Shown in pieces: positions 43,255 to 56,100 of a stretch of 64,000 nt of DNA. A model generated the notes under the pieces. It did no database searches. It worked only from the letters and a program-made list of their open reading frames with translations, and was not told the origin of the DNA. How positions within the stretch are numbered: the first letter of the stretch is position 1; each line of letters opens with the position of its first letter. The DNA is from Cristatella mucedo (taxonomy: Eukaryota > Bryozoa > Phylactolaemata > Cristatellidae), in NCBI GenBank assembly GCA_009760855.2, contig WPIO01000162.1, positions 629,501 to 693,500 on the forward strand. The letters are read 5' to 3'. The translations under genes were made by a program, and so were the position numbers.

Positions 43255-45239
43255 GGGCCAGAAACCCGGATTTTGCTGCTGCGAAATTTGCTGTCTTGCA
43301 AGCTTTATGCAGCTAGTCAAAGTAACTAGCTCTCTTGATGCATTGTTACACAGGGAGAGATAACTTCGACACGAGCCGAGCACGAACGAGGCGGCGGCCC
43401 AAGATCGGACATCCGAGATCGTGCAAGGAACGGAGGTACGTCCAGTGAGAACCTTCGATGCTATGGACTCTGGTCTTACAGATCTACTCCCTAACTTTAC
43501 CTAAGTCGGGTCACAAAAATTGAGGCTACCTAGCTACTCGCTTTTCTAGCCTCTTTTTGGTAAGACCGACAAAGTCAAGAGATTAAATGTCAAAGGTAAA
43601 ATCCTCCTTGGAGTCTTCCCCATTCCACCTCACCAGTTTCACCTTCACCTTCGCGATTGAACTCGGTGCCCTTATCTCACATTCCTAGTCAAGAAGAATA
43701 ATAGCCCTCTGTAATAGGCCCCATGCCAAGTTTTATAATAATAATAATGCACTTGATAAAGCACCCTCAGAGAACCCAATCTCTCTCTTTATCCTTACGA
43801 CGAGTCAATATTTACTACTGTCATCAATAACCAACAGAGTAAATCTCCAAAATCTAAATCAGAAAGAGCTTGCATTCAGATTCCCAAACAGTCTTTTCCC
43901 TCACCTCTGTGCGAATGTAGCCTAGCCCAGAGAAAGCCTGAGAGCTAATCAACTCTGTAGTAATTGGTTAGCTTAGTAAGAGGCAGCAAATCCCCAACTC
44001 AGGTCAAGCGGCTCGAGGCAGAGGTATTCTGTATAACTCTTTCATAATTTGGTAATTCAGTCAAAAAAGAAAATTAATCACGAAAACTAGCCGATAATCT
44101 CACAATACTAGCTCCCAAAAAAGTGCTTCCGTCGTTATTTATATTAAGGAAGACTTCGACCATGCAGGATCTTTCCTTGGAATGGTAAAACTCGGTTAAA
44201 AAACAAAAACAATAATGATAGTAATAGTTTAGCATGGCTAACCGGCGGCAATTAGTGTCTTCATACTTGCATTGAAATGCTGGCCCTACGCAAGATGCGT
44301 TTGCATTGTTAATACAGTAAATGTCACCAATCCTCCTTATTCATTCACATGCAGCGAGTTCTAGAGAACCTTTACGATATAGCCCTCTTGGAATGCTGCG
44401 AAAACTAATGGCCAGTATGGAGACAGCTGGTCTTTCCCAAATTACATATTTTTAAAGCACCTGACGATCACCTAACATCCGGAGCATCTCGAAAGCGGTC
44501 GAACTCACTACTTTTTAGCTAGGCTAAAGGTCGGCTGATTAACTCGCTTTATTGGCTGAAGCGCTTTAGCAGCTAATTGCTAGCTCGCTGAGGCTGGTAA
44601 AGGATTGCTTGCTGCTAGACTCGAACCCATAACCTAGATAGTGAAGCACAACACCTTTCGGTCTTTATTTTATGACTCACCCGACCACCAATGCTGTTTA
44701 ATGGCCAGATAAGCGAAGATGCCGGTAGTAACTTGACGAAACAAAAAACACACGCATAACACTAAAAAAAATTGAATCAATTGCACAAGCCCTACCTGCA
44801 AGCAAATCTATACAATCCCACAAGCCAATCAATATTAAACCAGGCAGCCGCGATAGGGAATGGCGGTGCTGAACTTGGAAGGAGCTTAACCTTGACGAGC
44901 TCGAACGGTCATTTCACCCAATAGTGCTGAGCATCCGAGAATAACCGCGACGGCATTTCCACGCAATGGCAGAAGGAGAAAGTCTCACGGTGGAGAGGGC
45001 AGTGGGCAACTACCGCTCGTAGCTGCCAACTCGTCTGCGTTACTGCTGAGTTGAAGTCGGAAGCAGCTAAGATTTATTCACAATAGATAAAATCAGCTGA
45101 TTCACGAGAGCAACTCTAGTGGCGGGATAACGGCGAACATAAAAATGCGTTCACTTTTCACAGACTAGAACCAAGCAGCGCTGCACGGTACGTTCGCACG
45201 AACACACGCAGCATCAATGCCTCGATACAATTGAGCAGC
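43255..45239. other. Sparse DNA with small repeat remnants
   Basis: The part at 43737-43790 is a 54-bp LINE A minus-strand tip with (AAT)n and AAAGCACCCTCAGAGAAC. The part at 44533-44665 is a diverged minus-strand SINE1. Otherwise nothing recognised. The 3' UTR of the gene ending at 45370 should lie in the right part. Confidence 0.5.
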
Positions 45240-45264
45240 AGCACCATCAGCAGCAGCAGCAGCA
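45240..45264. repeat. (AGC)n trinucleotide repeat
   Basis: A short CAGCAGCAG run with one CAT interruption, just 3' of the stop of the minus-strand gene. Confidence 0.85.
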
Positions 45265-45369
45265 GGTTGCGACCTTGAATATGGCTAGATAGGCTGCCAT
45301 GCACACTCGCCGGTACCGTAAACTTGTTCGGTCCGAGTTTTCACAGCAAAAAACCAGCCGACATCCGCA

Positions 45370-47435
45370 TCAAAGCTGCCGCTGAGCCGCGCCTGCTTCG
45401 TCGCGGTCCTCGCTCTCCTGCACGACCACGGTCGTAGTGGTCGCCGAACCGCAATCGCCCATGAGCCGGTGCGTGCAGCAATACTTGACCTTGACGAGCA
45501 CCAGCCGTCCGTCGCTATTCGTCATCCTCGCCCACCTTTCCGAGCCTTCGGCCTCCGAAAGCTCCGAGCTCCCCTGGAAGCTGGCCTGCACGTCGATCTC
45601 GCCTCGGCGGCCGCAGGTTGGGCAACCTGCTCGGCACTCGCCGAAGGCTCCTGCGTCACGGCAGGCGGGCTTGGCGAGGGCTGCAGCTGCCGAAAGTAAG
45701 GGCCGGCACGCTGCTGCTTTGTGAGCAGCGGCGGACGAATAAAACTGCTCCGCCTGGCAGCGCCCAGCAGCGCCGCCGTCACGGCGACCGTCGTCGTCGT
45801 CGTCTGGGTGAGTGGCTCTCGCAGCTGGGTCTGGGTCAGCAGACACGCTGCCGCCGCGCCGAGCGAGTTGGCAACAGGTAACAGCACCGCCGGCACGGGC
45901 CGGTCTCGACTGAGACTGTCCGGAGTCCGAAAAGTTGAAGGGCGAAGGTTGAAGCCGAACGACGAGCCGCTTGCCTCGAGGCACCGACTTGCTCGAGGCA
46001 AGCGGCTCGAACCCTCCTTGCCGAGGAGGAGAGACCGACATGTTCATCGGGTTGTTCGCGTCCGGCGTCTGAACTTGGTCCGTTTCGTCGATCGTGCCGT
46101 CAGCAATCGCGAGCTTCAAATCGCCTCGAGCCTCGCGGGCGGCGGGCGAGGATTTACACGCGGCAGCTCCGGGATCGTCAGGGTTCGGGCTTCGGTTGCC
46201 GAGCATTTCGGCGGGGGCTGTTACGCTGGTCGTTCGTTCATTTCGACTATTTAATGCAACGCCGTCGGCTCCAATGAACGCCGGAGGCGATGACGAGGCA
46301 GCAGAAGGCTCAACCTTTGGCCAACCCTTCAAAGGTTCAGCAGAGGACGCGAAACCAGTCGATGCTGCGGTAGTCGGAGGGTGGGTTGCGTGTCCTTCAC
46401 CTCGCTCAGCCACCGGAAAGGTATGGCAGGGTTCGACGTCAGACAGCGGACTGGAGCACTGTCGCAAACCGCGCTCCACGGCCCGATGCAGCACCCCCAT
46501 GAGATTCTCAAAGGTCGCCGGCTGTGCCGACAGACTGCCTTGAGCTGGCACATCCTGGCGATCTCCTTGCGGCCACTGCAGCAGAAACAGTGCGCTGAGA
46601 TCGGTGGGTGGTTCGACATTCTCCCGTTGAAAGACTTTGGCCGCAGCTTCTTCCATGTACCTGGCCAACGAAATTTTGCCGTTGCCACCACGATCGAAGC
46701 CACTGTCACTGCTCAAGCCTCCCAGTTCACTGAGGTCATCGCTCTGCTGCTTATGACGCTTCGCATGCTGACCCGAAACATCAGAGAGAGTCCAGCTTGA
46801 TTTTTGTAAATCGTGATTTCGTGCTTTCCGTTTCGCTGAACGCACCGAGTCGTGCTGGTCGTACGCGACGAGCGGTGCCACACTTCCGCGATGAGGGCTA
46901 CTCGAGTTCGCAGGAGTATTTCTGGCCGAATCGGGTGGAAATTCGACAGGGGAGCCACGTCCGCTGTTCGCGAAGGCGCCAGGCAGAGGAGGAGACTTGA
47001 GATCGTCCCGAGTTTTGAAAGGCGACGAACGAGGAACGGTCGTCGGCAAGGAGTCCCCGATTTCCTTTGGGCTCTCATTGAAGGACACCCCGGCCGGCAA
47101 GATTGGCATCGCGACGTCGACTGCTGATTTGAAAAGTGGCGCACTTCCACCGGACGAGTTGAGACTGCGATACTGGTGCCTCCGGCTTGGCTCGATATCG
47201 GCCGCGACTTGCTTAGACGAAGGCTCGACGGGTAAGGGCAGCCGCGACTGTGCAGCCGCGACAAGCTGCTCTGCAGCCGGTGGTTTCACAAAGACTTGCC
47301 GAGCTGCGGCTGCACCATCCGACGCTCGATCTGTTTGATGCCAGATGCGACCGCTGCCATAGCCAGGAGAGACGGAAGCCATCTTTGAGTCGGACCTCGA
47401 GTGATGTACAGCCCTATGAGAATGCACGTCGCCAA
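45370..47435 (-). CDS. PxDLS protein, last coding exon
   Basis: 2066 bp of uninterrupted frame after a strong acceptor, very unlikely by chance. Blocks include KISLARYMEEAAAKVFQREN followed by EPPTDLSALFLLQW, a small conserved-looking unit. GKRLVVRLQPSPFNF is next. The C-terminal region has Cys pairs (GECRAGCPTCGRRG, KYCCTHRLMGDCG) with WARMTNSDGRLVLVKV between them. The exon is GC-rich compared with its flanks. Confidence 0.78.
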
Positions 47436-50400
47436 CTGAAAATGAGACCGTGAATTGGCGGTAAGCTAACCGAAATACAAGCTAGTAGCAAAAGCGATTC
47501 ACGTAGCTCTGCAGAGCACCAACGTCACACCTAGCTAATCGAGACCCTAAGCATAAACGTACATGAAGGCTAATATAACTATTTACAAAATATAATAGCG
47601 AAATCGCAGCAAAATCTCGGAGCACATCAAATCCTGCAGCTTAGACAAGAAACAACCAGGGCGAAACCAACCTTCGCTCAACTAAAATAGCCTGGGCCAG
47701 TAACCAAAAAACGGCTAAAGTAAGACACCAGCCAGCAGCAAGACACATTGTTTTAATGCTGTTCATCTGCATAAATCAACTTGAAAGTGCAGCCTGCATC
47801 AACTTGAACAAAGCTAGCGTTAATGTAATCCTATTAAAACTGAACAGAAGAATGTCTTGGGGTGGTACATACAAGTGGGATAAACTCGGACCCGTGCGAT
47901 TCCCTTTTGGCTGGGCTACCAAAGAAAGCTATTATACCACTACAGCTGACTATGAATATGGCTGCAAGGCTGGTCTTCAAATCCCAGCGGTTTGAGCACG
48001 TGTCTCCTTTGCTGAAAGAGCTAGGATGGTTGCCGGTTGAGCCAAGGATACAGAGCAAAGTTCTTATGCTGACCCACAAGGCCTTCCACGGCTTGGCTCC
48101 TTCGTACCTAGCTGAACTGCTGCATCAGTTTCAGCCTGTTCGCACCCTCAGGTCCTGTGTGGACAATAAATTAGCTGTCCCATTCCTCCGCTTAAAGACA
48201 GTTGGCGACAGAAGCTTTAGCTCTGCACGTCCTAGACTGTGGAACTCGCTTCCACAATTCTTACGTAACGACATCTACTCTCCAACTGCCGACTATGGCA
48301 CATTTTTTTTCAGCGGTCCTGAACTGCTACTTCTATGCTACTCACTACCTCAACTGCTCTCCTAAGTCGCTATGCTTCCCACTTTCTCTTTGTTGTGTGA
48401 GACGAAGTCTGTTGGGTACCGAATGCGTACCGAAAGCCGCTTAGGCTGTGAGTTCGGTATACAAAACTCTCCTACGTAACACCCAAATGGTCTTTATGAC
48501 TTTGTGGAGTTACTGAAGGAGATACATTACATTACATTACGATTCATCGGTATTGAAGAGTCAGTCAGTCATAGCTAGGGTCTGCCAACCAGAGAGCCAT
48601 ATAATTCGTTTTATGTAATTCATTTATATAGCACCCCAAGAGAACTTAATCTCCATTCAGGCGCTTCACAAATGCCTCGGGGCTCGAGCCAGCCCACGAC
48701 CTTGGTCGGGGCGAGCACCGTAACCGCTAGACCAAACCAGCTAAGCTTTTGGCCGGCGATTCCTTCATGAACTCGGTCTTTGATTTTAAAATTAAAATTT
48801 CCCCGCGATATCGAGTAGCTGGTTTCTGTTATTTAATCAGGAAGACTTGCCTCCTCCTGCCTGTAAGTGAAGACGGGGAAGTAACTTAGCACGCCCGAGG
48901 TAACTCGGAAGGTCAAAACTCCACGCGAAATTATTGGAGGCATTCTGCTAAGGTCGGCGAAGCAATTCAATTTAGTAAGTTACTTAAGCAAATACTAGTG
49001 TTCAATGCCTTGGGACTCGATTAGCTGAGCCATATTAATTGACTTATAATAATAATAACAATAATAATAATAATGCACTTGATTAAGCGCCCTCAGAGAA
49101 CCACTCAAATCTGCAATCTTAAAATTTCTTCCTAGGCGCTTCACATTGGCTGCAAAGGGAAGCTCGATTGAATGGTGATTAATATAATGCTTAATAAGCA
49201 CGAATAACATGGTTGGGGTGACATGCACAGGGTCAGCATGCAAATATGGTTAGTGGCAGCATTCGCAGTGTCAGCAAGCATAAGCACATCAAGGACGAAT
49301 CACAGGGACGCACTCGATGCTGTCCTAAATAGGTGTATTTTTTAAGTTCTTTTTAAATGTGGTCAAGTCAGGGAATGCTGTGACGCAAGTCGTGAGTGAG
49401 TTTCAGGCTTTGGGAGCATACGAACTAAATGCACGGTCTCCAAAGGATTAGAGGTTCGTACGGGGTGTTGATAACTGCTGGATTCCGAAAAGCTGGTGGC
49501 ACGATGCTTGGCCTGGTAGGGAGTAGATCTGAGAGATAGGCAGGAGCCAAAGAATTAAGTGGCCTAAAAGAGAGCGACAAAAACTTGACGTCGATCTGTT
49601 GCTTGACTGGTAGCCAGTGCAGGTCGACGAGAAGTGGTGTGATGTGGCAACTGCGAAGCTCACGACAGACAAGCCTAGCTGCAGAGTTTTGCAGCATCTG
49701 TAATCGCCTGATTGTACATATAGGCCAAGCAAGCAGTGAGTTACAGAAGTCAAGACGGCGTAATGCTTCTTTTGAATATCGCACAGCAGAAATTATTCAT
49801 TGACGACCGCTAGAATAAATATATACACATTGTTACTCAAGTAGTTGATGATCACTGCAAGTCTTCTCGTATTTATGTATGTATCTCAATCCGTAACTCC
49901 ACAAAGCCACAAAGACTACTTGGGTGCTTCGCGAGAGTTTTTTTATAGCACACTTGCAGTCTAGGCGGCTTTAGTACGCATTTGATAGCCAAAAGACTTC
50001 ATCTCATGCTATGAAGATAAAGTGAGAAGCATAGCTGAGTCAAAAGATCAGTAGAGGTAGTCAGTAAAATGGAAGTAGAAGCTGAGGACGTCTGAAAATG
50101 TTGTGCCGTAGTCTGCAGCAGGAAAGTAGTTGCCGTTGCATAAGAATCGTGGAGCTCCACCGTATAGGACCTGCAGAGCTAAAGCTTCTGTTGCCAACGG
50201 TTTTTAAGAGTAGGAATGAAAAAACTGTATTATTGTTCATATAGGACCACGAGGTACGAGGAGGCTGAAACTGGTGCAGCTGTTCAGCTAGGTATGGAGG
50301 AGCCAAGCCGTGGCCAGTCCAGTCGGTCAGCCTAAGAACTATTGCTCTGTATCTTTTGATCAACCGGTAGCCATCCAAACATTTTTTTTTAGCAAAGGAG

Positions 50401-53045
50401 ACAACACGCGATCAAACTCGGGGATTTGCAAACTAGCCTTCTAGTCATATTCATCACCAGCTGCAGTGGCCTGGTGGTTTTTTCTGTAGCTTAGTAAAAA
50501 GGGAATTACAATAATCTAGCTAAAACAGAACTGAGAAGCTAATTCATTTTTAGCAAGCCACGTTGGAAGACAGTTCCTAATTTAGAGAGGGACTGAACGA
50601 GGTGGCTAGCTGGAAGCAGTCTTCTTAATGGTTTTTAAAATATCGGCAGCTGTTGAAGGCGACACCTAAATTCAATGCACCTGGCGAAGGTCACACAACA
50701 GTCTCACCTATTAGAAGAGCCAAGCATTCTAATCCAGCCATACGCTTGTGTTATCTATCAGCAGTAGTTCTGTTTTATCGTCCTTTGGTTTAAGGAAATT
50801 TGTTTACATCCAGGATCGAAGGTCTGCATGGCATGCATTCAGTTTATCAGTTGCTGCAGCAGATTTCGACGGTTCAAATGACAAATACGGTTTTGTATCG
50901 TCAGTATGAAAGAGATATCCTTTTCAATAGGCCTGAATCGCTTTTCCCAGAAGTTCAGTATAAATACAGAATAGTATAGGACTGAGGACGGGTCTTTGAA
51001 AACTCCACAGGTGTGACTAGTCTAGTGACTGTATGACTAATAACTGGTGGATTAGACCTGACCGTCATACGGCACGGATTGAAAACGATCGGACAAGTAC
51101 AATTTTAACCGCGGCAGTGCCTCGTCTGCCATACCGCTCGTTGATCTCTTGTTCTATACCTCTCCCAGGCAAGCATACCGCCGAGTGATCCGAGTGGCAC
51201 ATGGGCACAGTGTTTAATCAGGTCCTTCATAGATAAGATGGAGCGGACTAAGGACTCCCACTGACGTCACTGACGTCCAAGCCGAACCGCAACCCCTTAT
51301 CGCCAAGCTCTACATTGCGATAACCTCCTTCACTCCTTACTAAATGCATCGCTGATCTTAAGTCTCCCAGGCTAACCAAAGATCTCCATCTCTCAAGATA
51401 CTGCCCAGCGAGTGTCCCTTGAAAGTCGCATCGAGACCTGTCGTTGCTCACCATAGTAAATGTTGTAGGATATGTGCATGCTGACCCTGTGCACGTCACC
51501 TCTGACCCTATTATGCTTATTGTCACTGAGTGTGCTACGACTTAACATTCGATCGTGAATGACTCCTTTGCAGCAGATGTAAAGTGCCTAGAAAGAGATT
51601 TAAGTTCTTCGATGGCATAATACAAATGTATGTATTTTTATTATTATAATTATCTATGTGTGTGCAAGATTTCCTTTCCAGTGACGCCCCTTATCATCTG
51701 GTAAAAAGGAATTGAGGCCGCTCATTGAAAAGTCCACCATAGAGATCGTGAGAGTATGGGTAGCTCTCGTCCAGTCTCGCTTCTGCCGTGCTTATTCCAG
51801 ACAAAAATCGGCCGAGCAGCTAGACGACTAGATCAACTGATTAGATTTGTAAGCTCCCATTGGCATTTAGAACTTCCATTCTTCGGAAATTACTTGGCGT
51901 TGACCGTGAACATGAACGACACTGATCAGGATTCTCTCTGCCGATGCACCTTTGATTTATTATCATTTTTATAATCTAGATAAGCTGCACTAGACACTAT
52001 TGACCACCTGATCCTTTTCAAGAACCTCTCCACCGGCCTGGGTGTCACTCGCAATAGTGATAAACTGCTTAGGTCCTAATTCAAGAGATGTCACATTGCA
52101 AATGTAAATGGCTGTCAATCATCCACGGACTCCATAAAAGATGGGGTACCCGGAGTTCGGGCTTAGGAAATCTTCTCTCAATTACATGTACTCCACCCTC
52201 TTGGGTTGGCTACTAACAACTTCCTAAGGCTTAACAATGATGAGACCATTATAACAGCCATGGTCAAGCTTTGTGTCACCCTCACGTTGGATAAATGCAA
52301 ACTCGAAGATTTGTTTATCTAGCCTCACTCTTGTGACTTTTGCCCGAAATCGAGTTTGACTATTCTAAAAAAAAGTTCCGTTAAGAGAGCACATCTCGTC
52401 CGCGTTCCAATCAGCTACATTACTGCAAAGTAACATTTATTAAAATTATGGCCCATATAGATAAGATGGGACAACCAACTGTGAATAGTTCACCTTTTGC
52501 AATATTGCATCAAGGATACGGCTATTTCCGTGACCGGCGTGCTGCCATGTGTAATGCACATATTGATTGTGCAGCCTTTGCAATAATGCGATCAATCTTA
52601 ATTACAAAGGTAATTGCAATTCGTCCTTTGTGTGCTGGTATGTGCTCCCAGACATTATGCCTGCTGCTACTAACCATATCATGGACCCTCTGTGCTTGTC
52701 ATATCTAACAATGCTTTATGACATTGCTAATATTACCACTAATCATTTGGTCATCCCTTCTTTACAGCAGTAAAGTCCCTAGATTCAGTTCCACAAGGGT
52801 GTTATATAAACGTATTATTATTATTATTAGTCCCTTCATACAGGACTTCTGGCCTGTGCCTTTCATCGTCAACTGCAGGCAGAAAACTGTGCATCTCGCC
52901 TGTATGCTGCCAATAGAATGCTACGTTACTAATTATGGGCAAACCCGGTGTGACCCGGTTGTTTATCAAGCATGATATTATCGAAGCCTCTTAGCCTTGG
53001 ACTTTAACAGCCAATTTAAGAGAGCTTGTCGTTTCCTTCCAAGTG

Positions 53046-53083
<38 letters not shown>

Positions 53084-53095
53084 TATATATAATAT

Positions 53096-53129
<34 letters not shown>

Positions 53130-56100
53130 AATCCTAGCTGATTAAACAGCCTCTTTTTGTATAGTGACAGAAGAGCCTGTATGGCTATCACCACCGCTTG
53201 CAGTGGCGATAAAGGATCGCCCACTGCAGGAATCGAACCCACGACCTCGGGACCAAGGTCGTGAAAGCAACCACCTTACCTAGTGTGCCATCACGGCTCA
53301 CGTCTAGATTACTCCAGTTCGCTTGAGAGAGAGGGAGGAGGCATAGTGACTGTGGCCCAGTGGCCCAGTGGCCCAGTCTGGCAGCAGCGGTCCAGCACCG
53401 GGCAGGGAATCGCTACGTAAATCATCAATCAGCCTCTGGGAGATGATCCAAGGTTGGCAGACCGTTCAGTCGGCTTGGTGGCACTTATGAAGCTGCCGGC
53501 CAGTGGGCATAATACAGTCCCAGAAGGCAGTGAGCAGGATACGATCCCGGATTCCACAGGACAGGGTACAGTCCAAGATTTCACATGAACGGAGCTAACA
53601 GCTTCCTCAGATCTAGCAAAGCCCAGTGAGGCCATCGGCCAAAAAAACAGCAACGCCTAGCTCTAGTGCACGACCTTTACCATTTCCGTTCGGTTGCAAT
53701 AGCTCTCAGCACCTCATACCTCCGACCCCTGAACGACCCCAAGCATTACCAACCGACTGCTTTGCCTAGCCCCTAACCCCCCCCCAGTCTATTATGGCCC
53801 AGTGCTTTGTTCAGTGCTGCTAGCATATTTGCTAACTACGATGTAAAGGAAGCGTGATCAAATATACTAGAAAGACCGTGCCCACAAGTTGTAGAAAACT
53901 ATTTGAAAGACTTGCATGCAATCAATAAAGTTCGTAAATAGGATTAAGCACAAAGGGACTTGTGCCTGGTTGCTGCAAAACTCCGAAGCTGGGCGTGTCT
54001 GCCGTGAGCAGCTGCTGCCACATTATACAGCTTCTCACGGACCTGCATTGTAACCACCACGCAGCATATCGACTTGGAGGCTCTGTCAATCACATTTAGT
54101 TCCATTCGTTCTCTTGCTCCAGCCTACCTATATGAACTACCTCCCAATCATGCTAGGTATCATCGTACTACCCTGCTCTGACGACTTAGGAATCATTTAG
54201 GTTTGCCTCTAACCAACCACAGCCAGCCATTCGAGACCATGCCTTTTGTTCATACGCTCTCAAAGCCAAAAAGTCATACTCAACTACAGTCACGATATCC
54301 TCTGACATGACAATACTTAAGCATAAGATAAAAGTGCACCTGTTTCTCGTAGCATTTTCCGGGTCCATATGAATCGTCTTCTGTATAATAAGGCATGCTG
54401 ATGCTGTCCACTATCGCTAACCTGTTGACATGCTTACTTTCAAACATATCTAAAGTGCCCAAGACGATATATATTTCATTTTACAGCCGTGTATAAATAT
54501 TTTCTTTGGAATACCGTCTTCATCGTTTCACGGTTCTAGGTGACCTAGCCAATAGATAGATGCATCTCGTCAGGAGAAAAGATGTGGGCCGGTATTCTAA
54601 GCTTTAGATGTCGTCAACACTCACTGCCAAATATGTATCAGCAAAACATTCAGTTGGATGATGGAGAATCAGGCAGAACATACCAAATTACACTGACCCA
54701 CAAGGCCAAGGCCACGGCTTGGCTCTTCCATACCTAGCTGAACTGCTACACCAGTTTCAGCCTCCTCGTGCCCTCGAGGCCCTGCATGGACAATCAATTA
54801 TATTAATAACAATAATAATAATGCATTTGATAAAGGGCCCTCAGAGAACTCAGACAAACAACATGAATAACATGGTTCGGGGTGACATGCACAGGGTCAG
54901 CATACAAATGGGGTTAGTGGCAGCATGCAGTGTCAGCACGCACAAGCATATAAAGGAAGAATCACAGGGACCCACTAAATGCTGTCCTAAATAGGTGTTT
55001 TTAAGTTCTTTTTAAATGTGGTCAAGTCAGGGGATGTTCTGACGCAAGTCGGGAGTGAGTTTCAGGCTTTCAGAGCATACGAACTAAATGCACGGTCTCC
55101 AAGGATTTGAGGTTTGTACGAGGTATTGGTAAACTGTTGGATTCCGAAAAGCGGTGGTACAATGCTTGGCCTGGTGGAGGAGTAGATCTGAGAGACAGGC
55201 TGAAGCCAAAGAATGAAGCGACCTAAAAGTGAGCGACAAAACCTTGAAATCGATCCGTTGCTTTACAGGTAGCCAGTACATGGTCGGCAAGAAGTGGTTA
55301 GCTGTTCCATTCCTCTGCTTAAAGACCGTTGGCGACCGAAGCTATTGCTCTGCAGGTCCTAGAATGTGGAACTCGCTTCCGCTGATTCGTATGCAACGAC
55401 AACTAATCTCCTGCTGCCGACTATGGCACATCTTTTCCAGACGTCCTGAGCTGTTAATTCCATGTTACTCATCACCTCAGCTGCTCTCCTGACTTTGCTA
55501 CGCTTCCCAGTTTCTGCTTGTTGCGTAAGACGAAGTCTGTTAGCTACCGAATGCATACCGAAAGCCGTGAGTGTGCTGTGTATGAGCTAGTCTGTGATAC
55601 TTATACTGACACAAATAAACTTGAGTTGGTCTAAATTGTGTAAAAGTGAGGAGCAGGTACAAGCTCCAGGGAGATGCATCGTTACAAAGGAGACTATAGA
55701 AGGAACAAAAAATCCATAATATGTGCGATGGTTTTAGCTAAGCTGAGGGTTTATAGGCGACGGTTTTAGCTAAGCTGATGGTTTATGGGCGATGGTTTTA
55801 GCTAAGTTGATGAACCCCACAAGGTTGGCGTTCCATGTCTGGACTTATTTCTTGCATAACGCTTATGGAGGGTTTATTTTCGTTCTTCTCTTCATTGCCT
55901 TAAGTATTTACATTATTTCCACTGGGCCATCTCGTTTTGCCATAACGCTATATTACTTCTGCTACCAGTAACAGACGCATATTTTGAGTACTGGCGAAGC
56001 GTCTAAGCCCGAATTCGATCGGTTTATGATCCTGCTCAACATGACAGAGTTGCTTTCAGCTTTTCAAAAATAAATAAAACAATAAAAACGTTGACCTGAC

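Noticed and set aside
45437-47338. Several long plus-strand and alternative minus frames over 45.4-47.3 kb
   Set aside because: They are shadows of the 2066-bp minus exon. GC-rich coding sequence leaves other frames open.
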